NCBI GenBank assembly: GCA_035689115.1
Contig: DASSMA010000082.1
Location: forward strand, 112,845 to 176,844
Source: JAHFUS01 sp035689115
Lineage (GTDB): Bacteria; Actinomycetota; Acidimicrobiia; Acidimicrobiales; GCA-2861595
Length of the DNA: 64,000 nt
Direction of reading: 5' to 3'
The notes beneath the pieces were generated by a model that worked only from the letters and a program-made list of their open reading frames with translations, made no database searches and was not told the DNA's origin. Positions 33,097 through 41,696 of the stretch are shown here, piece after piece (the stretch's first letter is position 1; each line of letters opens with the position of its first letter). The translations under genes and the position numbers were made by a program.

Positions 33097-34500
33097 TCAT
33101 CGCCCTCGGTACGTGGCGCGGGGCCCGGCCGCGTCCTTGTTGAGGCGGCGCGACAGGTGGAGACCCTCCAGCACGAACTCCACCGCGCTGGCCACCGCCG
33201 CCGGGCTCTCCCCGCCGGCCAGCTCGAGCACGGGCGCCCGCAGGGCCGGGACGGCGGCGAGGACGGCGGCCTCGTCGCCGGCCGGCACGTCGTCGCCGGC
33301 GTGCACCACCAGGTCGCCCTCGTCGAACGCCCGCACGACGTCGGCGAAGCGGTTGAGGGGGCAGCGGCGCTTGAACACGGCGAGGACGGCCGAGCGGATG
33401 AGGCGGTCGACGATCCCCTCCTCCCGGCCCTCCTCCAGCGTCTCGATCTCCACCTTGCCGGCGGTGGACGCGCCGAGGGCGTCGAGGTCGCTGATGCGGG
33501 GGACGGCCTCGGTCTCGCCCAGGCGCAGGGCCCGGCGGGCGGCGTTGGCCACCATGGTCTCGTGGTTGGTGATGGTGAGGCGCACCGACACGCCCGAGCG
33601 CTGGTTGACGTGGGTGCTGGCCCGGGCCAGGTGGCTGAGCGTGCCCACGATCTCCTGCATGAAGTCGGGGACGACCACGTTCACGCCCAGCCCGGTGAGG
33701 GGGGCCGCCTCCTGGCGCACGACCGCCAGCTCGGTGTCGACGTCGAAGGGATAGTGGGTGCGCACCTGGGCGCCGAAGCGGTCCTTGAGGGGCGTGATGA
33801 TGCGGCCCCGGTTGGTGTAGTCCTCGGGGTTGGCCGACGCCAGCAGGAGGATGTCGAGGGGCAGGCGGATCTTGTAGCCCCGCACCTGGATGTCGCGCTC
33901 CTCCAGGACGTTCAGCAGGCCGACCTGGATGCGCTCGGCCAGGTCGGGCAGCTCGTTGATGGCGAAGATGCCCCGGTTGGTGCGGGGGACGAGGCCGTAG
34001 TGGAGGGTGAGCTCGTCGGAGAGGTAGCGGCCCTCGGCCACCCGGATGGGGTCGACCTCGCCGATGAGGTCGGCGATCGAGGTGTCGGGCGTGGCCAGCT
34101 TCTCGCCCAGGCGGCGGTCGCGGTGGACCCACTCGATGGGCGTGTCCTCGCCCCGCTCGGCCACCAGGGCGCGGGCGGCGGCCGACACCGGGTGCTCGGG
34201 GTCGTCGTTGATCTCGGAGCCGGCGACGACGGGGAGCCACTCGTCGAGCAGGCCGGTGAGCGAGCGGATCAGCCGCGTCTTGGCCTGGCCCCGCTCGCCC
34301 AGGAAGATCACGTCGTGGCCGGCCAGCAGGGCGTTCTCCAGCTGGGGCAGGACGGTGTCGTCGTAGCCGAGGACCCCGTCGACCAGGGGTTTGCCGGCGG
34401 CGATGCGGGCCGCCGCGTTGCGGCGCACCTCCTCCTTCACGGGCACCGAGCGCCAGCCCGACGCCCGCAGCTGGCCGAGGGTTGCAGGCCGGTTGCTCAT
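33097..34500 (-). CDS. MoxR/magnesium-chelatase-like AAA+ ATPase
   Basis: A 467-residue AAA+ protein: Walker A GERGQAKTRL, Walker-B-region GIFAINELPDLAERIQ, sensor-1 LLLASANPEDYTNRGRI, and an arginine-finger region LKDRFGAQVRTHYP. The acidic Walker B pattern is NELPDL rather than the DEx of classic MoxR, as seen in the magnesium-chelatase ChlI-like branch. It pairs with the downstream VWA protein, probably as an ATP-driven chaperone complex. No substrate enzyme is adjacent. Divergent from sdhA. Confidence 0.9.
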   Translation of the reverse strand: MSNRPATLGQLRASGWRSVPVKEEVRRNAAARIAAGKPLVDGVLGYDDTVLPQLENALLAGHDVIFLGERGQAKTRLIRSLTGLLDEWLPVVAGSEINDDPEHPVSAAARALVAERGEDTPIEWVHRDRRLGEKLATPDTSIADLIGEVDPIRVAEGRYLSDELTLHYGLVPRTNRGIFAINELPDLAERIQVGLLNVLEERDIQVRGYKIRLPLDILLLASANPEDYTNRGRIITPLKDRFGAQVRTHYPFDVDTELAVVRQEAAPLTGLGVNVVVPDFMQEIVGTLSHLARASTHVNQRSGVSVRLTITNHETMVANAARRALRLGETEAVPRISDLDALGASTAGKVEIETLEEGREEGIVDRLIRSAVLAVFKRRCPLNRFADVVRAFDEGDLVVHAGDDVPAGDEAAVLAAVPALRAPVLELAGGESPAAVASAVEFVLEGLHLSRRLNKDAAGPRATYRGR

Positions 34501-34541
34501 GGGACGCGAGCCTAGGACCCACCCTGTGCCACGATGACCGC

Positions 34542-36280
34542 GTGAAGGTCCACCAGCACCGGTACGACGCGGTGATCGTGGGCGCCGGCGGCGCCGGGCT
34601 GCGGGCCGCCATCGAGACGGCCGGGAAGTGCCACACCGCTGTGCTCACCAAGCTCTACCCCACCCGCTCCCACACCGGGGCGGCCCAGGGGGGCATGTGC
34701 GCGGCGCTGGCCAACGTGGAGGACGACTCCTGGGAGTGGCACCTCTTCGACACGGTGAAGGGCGGCGACTACCTGGTCGACCAGCCGGCGGCCGAGATCA
34801 TGTGCCGGGAGGCCATCGACGCCGTCGTCGAGCTGGAGCACTTCGGGCTTCCCTTCAACCGCACGCCCGAGGGCCGCATCGACCAGCGCCGCTTCGGCGG
34901 CCACACCCGCAACCACGGCGAGGCGCCCGTGCGGCGGGCGTGCTACTCGGCCGACCGCACCGGCCACATGATCCTCCAGACGCTGTTCCAGCAGTGTGTG
35001 GCCCGGGGCGTCACGTTCTTCAACGAGTTCCAGGTGCTCGACGTGGCGTTCGCCGAGGGCCGGCTGGCCGCCGTCGTCGCCTACGAGCTGGCCACCGGCG
35101 ACCTCCACGTCTTCCACACCAAGGCCGCCCTCTTCGCCACCGGCGGCTTCGGCAAGATGTTCAAGGTCAGCTCCAACGCCCACACCCTCACCGGCGACGG
35201 GCCGGGCCTTCTGTACCGGCGGGGTTTGCCCGTGCAGGACATGGAGTTCTTCCAGTTCCACCCCACCGGCATCTACAAGCTGGGCATCCTGCTGTCGGAG
35301 GCGGCCAGGGGCGAGGGCGGCATCCTGCGCAACAAGGACAACGAGCGGTTCATGGAGCGCTACGCCCCCACGGTGAAGGACCTCGCCCCGCGCGACATGG
35401 TGAGCCGGGCCATCCAGACGGAGGTGCAGGAGGGCCGGGGGGTCGGCGCCGACGCCGACGCCGTCTACCTCGACCTCACCCACCTGCCCCCCGAGCAGAT
35501 CGACGAGAAGCTTCCCGACATCACCGACTTCGTGCGCACCTACCTCGGCATCGAGCCCAAGACGGCGCCCATCCCCATCCAGCCCACCGCCCACTACGCC
35601 ATGGGCGGCATCCCCACCAACACCTCGGGGGAGGTCGTCGCCGACGCCGAGGGCACGGTGTTCCCCGGCCTGTACGCGGCGGGCGAGTGCGCCTGCGTGA
35701 GCGTCCACGGGGCCAACCGGCTGGGCACCAACTCGCTGCTCGACATCGTGGTGTTCGGCAAGCGGGGCGGGGCGGCCATGGCGGCCTTCGCCGCCTCCGC
35801 CGACCTCCCGGCGCTGCCGGCCGGCGCCGCCGACGAGGTGGCCGCCCGCATCGAGGCCATGAAGGCGGGCACCGGGGCGGAGAAGGTCGGGCGGGTGCGG
35901 GCCGACCTCCAGGCGGCCATGACCGACAAGGCGTTCGTGTTCCGCGACGACGCCTCCCTGGCCGGCGCCGTCGCCGCCGTCCACGACCTCCAGGCCCGCT
36001 ACGCCGACGTCACCATCGACGACAAGGGCCCCACGTTCAACTACGACCTCACCGAGGCCCTGGAGCTGGGCTACCTCCTCGACCTGGCCGAGGCCACCGC
36101 CGTCAGCGCCCGGGCCCGCACCGAGAGCCGGGGCGCCCACTTCCGCACCGACCACCCGAAGCGGGACGACGAGCACTGGATGCGCCACACCCTGGCCACC
36201 CGGACCGGCGACGGGAAGGTGACGCTGTCGTACAAGCCGGTCGTCTCGGGCAAGTACCTCCCCATGGAGCGCAAGTACTG

Positions 36281-36281
<1 letters not shown>
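34542..36281 (+). CDS. sdhA: Succinate dehydrogenase flavoprotein subunit
   Basis: A 579-residue SdhA: FAD-binding VIVGAGGAGLRAAIE, covalent-FAD His region RSHTGAAQGGMCA, FQFHPTGIYKLG, RGEGGILRNKDNERFMERY, HYAMGGIPTN and CACVSVHGANRLGTNSLLD. It oxidises succinate to fumarate in the TCA cycle at the inner face of the membrane. GTG 34542 start, 41 nt from the divergent ATPase start. It overlaps sdhB by one base (TGATG). The membrane anchors sdhC/sdhD are not here and must lie elsewhere. Confidence 0.96.
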
Positions 36282-37000
<719 letters not shown>

Positions 37001-37002
37001 GG

Positions 37003-37130
37003 GTTTCGCGCCCGCAAGCAGAGCTTGCTCGGCGAGTTTGACGTGGCCGCCCTCCAGGCGGCGCTCAGGCCACCGACCGGCAAAGCCGGTCGGCGGCATC
37101 CTGCGGGGGGCTGCGCCCCCCGCCCCCCCT
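37003..37130 (+). repeat. Structured multi-hairpin element, copy 1 (downstream of sdhB)
   Basis: Four hairpins in order: GCAAGC-AGA-GCTTGC (37014-37028), GCCGCC-CTCCA-GGCGGC, CCGACCGGC-AAA-GCCGGTCGG (37073-37093) and GCGGGGGG-CTGCG-CCCCCCGC (37103-37123). The single-stranded link TCGGCGAG between hairpins 1 and 2 is identical in copy 2 (48671-48800), while stem bases differ in paired fashion. The last hairpin could terminate sdhAB. The orientation of the element is taken from gene direction only. Confidence 0.65.
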
Positions 37131-37274
37131 TGTAGGCGGCTCCCGAACTCGGTAGGTGTTTTTTGTCTCTAGGAGGCAGGAGACCCTAGCGACGGCGCCG
37201 AAACCTTGTCCCGCAACAGACGGGCGAGTACCCGGTGCCCTCCGCGTGCGGGGGCGCCGGACCGGGGGTCGGTG
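37131..37274 (+). other. Non-coding leader before the peptidoglycan-binding protein gene
   Basis: This 144-nt stretch has no convincing gene. It includes a T-run (GTTTTTTG), two mutually exclusive short pairings (GTCTC with GAGAC, and CTAGG with CCTAG) around 37163-37189, and a small hairpin CCCG-CAACAGA-CGGG. It may hold a promoter and a structured 5' leader, but no riboswitch class could be matched with confidence. Confidence 0.35.
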
Positions 37275-38750
37275 ATGGCGGCGGCAACCCAGGCGGACAC
37301 AAGCCCGGAGGAACGGACGCGCCCGGGCCGGGAGCAGCGCCTCCGGCACTGGGCGGCGACGACACCCCGACCGTTCCGGATCTTCGTCGAGGCCCAGCTC
37401 GGGTGGGAGCTGTGGGCGCCGGGCGCCAGGCAGCGAATGGCTGGCGCCCTGGCGGCCACCTCCCGCCGGCTCACCCTCGACACGGAGGCCCAGCAGCGGC
37501 TGGCCCGCCGGCTGGCCCGGGTGGTGGCGGTGCTCGGGATGCTGGGCATGGCGGGCACCAACCTGCGCAGCGGGACGACCACCATGGCGATCGAGGGCAG
37601 GACGGTCAGCGGCCAGGCGGCCCCGGCCCTCGCCACCCTGGCGCCGACGGGCCCGGCCAAGGGCCTCGCCGCCGACGTCCTGCCCGTCGGGCTCCCCGTC
37701 CCGACGACGGCGCCGGCACCCGCACCTGCGCCGACCGTGCCCGAGGTCCGGGGCGCCCTGCCGGTGGGCAAGGGGATGTGGATCTGGCTGGCCGACCAGG
37801 CGGAGGGCGGCGACCCCACCGCCATCGTGGCCAAGGCGAAGGAGATCGGGCTCACCCACCTGTACGTGCGGACCGCGTCGCGGCCCCAGGGCTTCTACGC
37901 CGGCCCCTTCCTGAACGGCCTCCTCCCGCAGGCCCACGCCGCCGGCATCCGCGTGTACGCCTGGGACTTCCCCTGGCTGAACGACGTGCGGGGGGACGTG
38001 GCCCGGGCCGTGCAGGCCATCACCTACACCACGCCCGACGGGCACCGGGTGGACGGCTACGCGGCCGACATCGAGCTGCGCAGCATGGGCGTGAACATCA
38101 GCCCGCAGACGGCCACCGCCTTCGGCATCGAGCTGCGGCGGGCGGTCGGCGCGAACTACCCGCTGATCGCCTGCGTCCCCCGGCCCAACCCGGCCCTCAC
38201 CCAGTACCCGCTGGCCGCCGTGGTGAAGTCCTTCGACGCCATCGCACCCATGGTGTACTGGCTGGGCGGCGACCCGGTGGCCCAGATGGTGGAGGTCACC
38301 AAGGAGCTGGCGGTCTACGGCAAGCCGATCCTCCCGGTCGGCCAGGCCTACGACGCCGGGCCGGAGGGTGGTCCCCCCGGCGTGCCGCCCCGCGAGCAGC
38401 TCATCCGGTTCATGCAGGCCGGCGACCAGCTGGGCGCCACTGCGGTGTCGTGGTGGTCGTGGCAGCACGCCGACCAGCAGGCGTGGGACGCCATCCGCGA
38501 CGCCGCCGAGTTCCGCCTCCCCGCCGGCGACCCGGCCGCCTTCACCCACGGCCAGGTGATGGCCTACCAGACGCTGCTCACCAGCCTCGGGTTCCCCACC
38601 TCCATCGACGGCACGTGGGACGACCACACGGTGGCCGCCGTCAGGGCCTACCAGGAGGCGGCCAAGCTGCCCTCCACCGGCGTCATCGACGACCTCACCC
38701 GCGCCCTCCTCCTCACCCCCTTCGCCCCGCCCGTCCAGCCCCAGAAGTAG
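37275..38750 (+). CDS. Membrane-anchored glycosidase-like protein with C-terminal peptidoglycan-binding domain
   Basis: A 491-residue protein. A basic/amphipathic N-terminus is followed by a weak hydrophobic segment (~80-100), a Pro/Ala/Thr linker (~130-160), then a TIM-barrel-like domain at ~165-410 (GKGMWIWLADQAEGG, TASRPQGFYAGPFLNGL, IAPMVYWLGGDP, TAVSWWSWQHA). A PG_binding_1 domain lies at ~425-485 (VMAYQTLLTSLGFPTSIDGTWDDHTVAAVRAYQ). The layout suggests a cell-wall enzyme or wall-bound protein. ATG 37275 is chosen; a TTG at 37206 is in frame. Catalytic acids cannot be assigned. Confidence 0.75.
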   Translation: MAAATQADTSPEERTRPGREQRLRHWAATTPRPFRIFVEAQLGWELWAPGARQRMAGALAATSRRLTLDTEAQQRLARRLARVVAVLGMLGMAGTNLRSGTTTMAIEGRTVSGQAAPALATLAPTGPAKGLAADVLPVGLPVPTTAPAPAPAPTVPEVRGALPVGKGMWIWLADQAEGGDPTAIVAKAKEIGLTHLYVRTASRPQGFYAGPFLNGLLPQAHAAGIRVYAWDFPWLNDVRGDVARAVQAITYTTPDGHRVDGYAADIELRSMGVNISPQTATAFGIELRRAVGANYPLIACVPRPNPALTQYPLAAVVKSFDAIAPMVYWLGGDPVAQMVEVTKELAVYGKPILPVGQAYDAGPEGGPPGVPPREQLIRFMQAGDQLGATAVSWWSWQHADQQAWDAIRDAAEFRLPAGDPAAFTHGQVMAYQTLLTSLGFPTSIDGTWDDHTVAAVRAYQEAAKLPSTGVIDDLTRALLLTPFAPPVQPQK

Positions 38751-38758
38751 CGGCGGGC

Positions 38759-38809
38759 CCGTCCCGAGTACATAGGGTGCGGTTTCCGCACCCTATGTAC
38801 TCGGGACGG
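38759..38809. terminator. Perfect 24-bp palindrome, copy 3
   Basis: Same core as copies 1 and 2 with loop TTT, extended by CCGT/ACGG to 24 bp. It separates the convergent peptidoglycan-binding gene and the 255-residue gene; the latter stops inside the right arm with ...Pro-Ser-Thr-stop. The flanking bases differ from copy 2 (CCGT vs CCAGT) yet still pair. Confidence 0.75.
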
Positions 38810-39560
38810 CGGGGTGGACGTGCTCGGACCAGCCCAGGCCGAGGGCGGCGCCGGGGGGGCGGAAGCGGCAGAGGGACCGTTCCAGGACGGCCCCGTCGAG
38901 GCGGAGGGGCGCCCGCTGGAGGACGGCGACGCCGGCCGGCCCGGTGCCCTCGGCCGTGTGCGCACCGCCGTCGTCCAGGTGGCCGTCGAGCCGCCAGCGG
39001 GGCCCGGCCCAGTCGACGCCGGCACCCGAGGCGTGACGGCGCCAGCCGGCGCCCTCGAAGGCGATGGTCTCGACCGGTCCCCCACCCCCGCCGGCGAGGA
39101 TCTCGCCGTGGACGGCGCAGGGCTGGCCGTAGCCGGCCTGGTCGCCGACAACCGGGCCGTCCGCCTCCCACTCCAGGTCGAGGCCCAGCCCCGTGCGGTC
39201 GCCCCGCTCGGCGCCCAGGGCCTCGTCAGGATCGTCGAGGGAGACGCCGAAGGCCTCCAATCCGAGCGACCAGTGGTCGTGGGGCGTCTCGCAGTTGACG
39301 TCGGCCCAGATGCCCTCGCCCCGGATCTCGCGCGACGCCGGCGACCGGGGGGCGGCCAGTTCCAGGTCCCGCACCAGCAGGTACGGGCGGCCGCGGCCCA
39401 CCAGGGCGGCCCAGTACCACGCCCGCCGCGGCGCCGTCCACAGCGTGAGGGCGACGAAGCCGCCGAGGCCCCCGTCGGGGGCGACGAAGTCGAACGACCA
39501 CGTCTCCGGCCCCTCGGGGTGGCGGCGCTCCCAAGCCGGGTCGGGCGTCGACACCGTCAT
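38793..39560 (-). CDS. Conserved hypothetical protein, possible lipocalin-like (AttH/CrtC) fold
   Basis: A 255-residue soluble protein rich in beta-type stretches and Trp/Tyr/Gly (ETWSFDFVAPDGGLGGFVALTLW, split as WSFDFVAPDGGLGG and RRAWYWAALVG). It contains two similar halves with W-x-W and GxGxxLEW elements (GLDLEWEADG, GAGWRRHASGAGVDW). This resembles AttH-like lipocalin proteins that bind or hydrate lipids, but the match is weak. ATG 39560 is the likely start; the frame is open further upstream over the divergent GYD gene. The C-terminus VHPAVPST is supplied by hairpin copy 3. Confidence 0.65.
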   Translation of the reverse strand: MTVSTPDPAWERRHPEGPETWSFDFVAPDGGLGGFVALTLWTAPRRAWYWAALVGRGRPYLLVRDLELAAPRSPASREIRGEGIWADVNCETPHDHWSLGLEAFGVSLDDPDEALGAERGDRTGLGLDLEWEADGPVVGDQAGYGQPCAVHGEILAGGGGGPVETIAFEGAGWRRHASGAGVDWAGPRWRLDGHLDDGGAHTAEGTGPAGVAVLQRAPLRLDGAVLERSLCRFRPPGAALGLGWSEHVHPAVPST

Positions 39561-39605
39561 CCGCCGGGTGCACACTGGTGGTGCCGTCGTCGGAAGGGGA
39601 TGGGC

Positions 39606-39926
39606 ATGGCCAAGTACCTGATCGTCGCTTCGTATACGAGCCCCGGCGTCAAAGGCGTCGTCACCAAGGGTGGGACGTCCCGGCGGGAGGCGGTGGAGAA
39701 GATGGTCGCCGACCTTGGCGGCCACGTGGAGAGCTTCTACTTCGGGTTCGGCGACGGCGACGCCTTCGTCACCGTCGACCTGCCCGACAACGTCGGTGCG
39801 GCGGCCATCAGTATGGCGGTCGGTGCCAGCGGCATGGCCACCACCCGCACCATCGTGCTCCTGACGCCGGAGGAGATCGACCGCGCCGCGGCCACCAGCG
39901 TCAACTACGTGCCGCCCGGGTCGTAG
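39606..39926 (+). CDS. GYD-domain protein (106 aa)
   Basis: A 106-residue single-domain protein of the GYD family (dimeric alpha/beta barrel). The core motifs are KYLIVASYTSPGVKGVV, a helix SRREAVEKMVADLGG and SFYFGFGDGDAFVTVDLPD, matching the family's usual GxxDxxxxxxxPD. GGAAGGGG lies upstream of ATG 39606. Function in the family is not established. It is followed after 46 nt by the frameshifted PPOX gene. Confidence 0.85.
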   Translation: MAKYLIVASYTSPGVKGVVTKGGTSRREAVEKMVADLGGHVESFYFGFGDGDAFVTVDLPDNVGAAAISMAVGASGMATTRTIVLLTPEEIDRAAATSVNYVPPGS

Positions 39927-39972
39927 AGCGCGACATCCGGGAACGGCGGGCAAGGCGTAGCAGACTGGCCCC

Positions 39973-40516
39973 ATGGACCGGCAGTACGAAGGAATCGACG
40001 AGGCGGTGGCGGCGTGGATCGGCCGCCAGCACCTGTTCTTCGTGGCCACCGCCCCGCTGGCCGGCGACGGCCACCTCAACCTGTCGCCGAAGGGGCCTCG
40101 AGGGCACCTTCGCGGTGCTCGACCGCCACACCGCCGCCTACCTCGACCTCACCGGCAGCGGCATCGAGACCGTCGCCCACCTGCGGGAGAACGGCCGCAT
40201 CGTGGTGATGTTCTGCGCCTTCGAGGGCCCGCCGCGCATCGTGCGCGTGCACGGCCGGGGCGAGCCGGTCCTGCCCGGCGATCCCCGTTTCGCCGGCCTG
40301 GCCGCCCGGTTCGCCCAACGGCCGGGCGTGCGGTCGGTGATCGTGGTGCGCGTCACCCGGGTGGCCGACTCGTGCGGCTTCGGCGTGCCCGTCCTGCGCT
40401 TCGAGGGCGACCGGGCGGCCCTCGACGAGTGGGCGGCGCGCAAGGGCCCCGAGGGCATCGCCGCCTACCACGCCGACCGCAACGCCCGCTCGATCGACGG
40501 CCTGCCCGGCCTGTGA
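39973..40516 (+). pseudogene. Pyridoxamine 5'-phosphate oxidase-family protein, frameshifted
   Basis: The N-terminal part (residues 1-41, ending HLNLSPKG) is in one frame and the rest (LEGTFAVLDRHTAAYLDLTG to DGLPGL) is in the next frame. Deleting one C from the CC at 40096-40097 restores a continuous ~180-residue PPOX-class flavoprotein (NLSPKGLEGTF, YLDLTGSGIETVAHLRENG, VMFCAFEGPPRIVR). The family binds FMN or F420 and reduces or oxidises small substrates. Either a recent inactivating insertion or a base-call error explains it; the downstream frame shows no further damage, which favours an error or a very recent event. Confidence 0.8.
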
Positions 40517-40541
40517 GGCGGCTCGGCACCGCAGTCGCCCG

Positions 40542-41570
40542 GTGACCACCGATCGCGAGCGCTTCCTCACGCGCCGGCGGGCCCGCCTGCGCCAGGAGAT
40601 CGGCGACGCCGGGCTGCGGTTGCGGCTGGAAGGCCGCGTGGGTGAAGCGCTCCTGGAGGAGCTCGACTACGCCCGCTTCCCGCCGGTGCACGAGGGGGAC
40701 TTCCCCGCCTACGGGGCCGTCCTCCTCGGCCCCACCGCCCCGCCCCCCGAGGGCGTGGGCGCGGTGGTGCACCAGGCGGCGCCCGGGTCCGAGCAGGTGC
40801 TGCGCCTCATGGCCGACGGCCGCCAGGCCTTCTTCCTCCGCCGGGCCGGCCGCAGCGCCCTGATGGTGCTGCCCACGCCCCACGATCGGGAGGGCGAGCT
40901 GGTGCGGCTCCGGGCCTACTTCGGCACCGGCCGCTTCGCCGCCGTGCACCGCATCCCCGGCGGCGTGGTGCGGGTCTTCGGGCGCTCGGCGCTGGCCGTG
41001 TGGGACGGCGGGCACTGGTGGCAGAAGCCGTACGCCGGCAGCTACGCCCGGGCCGTGCTGCGGGCCGTGCCAGGAGCCTCGCCCGAGGCGGCGGCGGCGA
41101 TCCTCGAATTCTGCGTGCACACCATGAGCCCCTCGCCGGCCGGCGCCACGCTGGTGTGGGCGATGGAGCAGGCGTTGGTCGACGAGCTGTGCGCCGCCTG
41201 CCGGCGCCCGATCCCCACCATCTCGCTGGAGGACTGGGCCAACCACGCTCCCCTCCGGCAGCTGCTCGCCCAGACCGACGGCGCCGCCGTGCTCTCCCCC
41301 GCCGGCGAGCTGATGGACATCGGCGTGTTCCTCCAGGCCAGCGCCGAGGCGTTCGCCGCCATCCCGATGGAACCCGAGCGGGGCACGCGGCACGCCTCGG
41401 CCCGGCGGTTCTCGTTCGACCACGGCGCCGCCCTCGTGTTCGTCGTGAGCCAGGACGGCCCGGTCACCGTGTACTACCGGGGCACGGTGGTGGCGTCGAT
41501 TCGCAGCCGCCCGGAGGACGAGGGCCACGGCGACGGAGACGACACTGCTCGCCGGCGGGGGCCGCCGTGA
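40542..41570 (+). CDS. DisA_N (diadenylate cyclase-like) nucleotide-binding domain protein
   Basis: A 342-residue protein. Residues ~180-320 match the DisA_N fold: EFCVHTMSPSPAGATLVW, then DGA (246-248) and GTRHASARRFSFDHGAALVFVVSQDG (quoted in parts: GTRHASARRF; ALVFVVSQDG). Diadenylate cyclases use DGA and RHR to make c-di-AMP; here the second motif reads R283-H284-A285, so one Arg is missing. Synthesis is uncertain and it may be a sensor rather than a cyclase. The N-terminal ~160 residues are an unrecognised alpha/beta region. GTG 40542 start. The next gene is a GGDEF/EAL protein, so nucleotide signalling may be linked. Confidence 0.75.
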   Translation: MTTDRERFLTRRRARLRQEIGDAGLRLRLEGRVGEALLEELDYARFPPVHEGDFPAYGAVLLGPTAPPPEGVGAVVHQAAPGSEQVLRLMADGRQAFFLRRAGRSALMVLPTPHDREGELVRLRAYFGTGRFAAVHRIPGGVVRVFGRSALAVWDGGHWWQKPYAGSYARAVLRAVPGASPEAAAAILEFCVHTMSPSPAGATLVWAMEQALVDELCAACRRPIPTISLEDWANHAPLRQLLAQTDGAAVLSPAGELMDIGVFLQASAEAFAAIPMEPERGTRHASARRFSFDHGAALVFVVSQDGPVTVYYRGTVVASIRSRPEDEGHGDGDDTARRRGPP

Positions 41571-41696
41571 CTCCAACCGACGCGCCCTTCGCGCCGATCT
41601 GAACGCTCGTCGCGTTCGGGGCGCTGAACGACGACTCACCGCCCCGCGCCAGGGGGATACGGTGGACCTGGTTCAACGGCATGGGAATTGGTGGCC

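Noticed and set aside
37131..37274. ydaO (c-di-AMP) riboswitch before the wall-binding protein gene
   Set aside because: The context fits but I could not find the conserved GGGGGACCC and GGGTGAATC type blocks in order, so it is left as an unassigned leader.
41571..41696. Extra small gene before the GGDEF/EAL gene
   Set aside because: The 126-nt gap has no frame with a start, ribosome binding site and plausible composition; it probably holds only the promoter.
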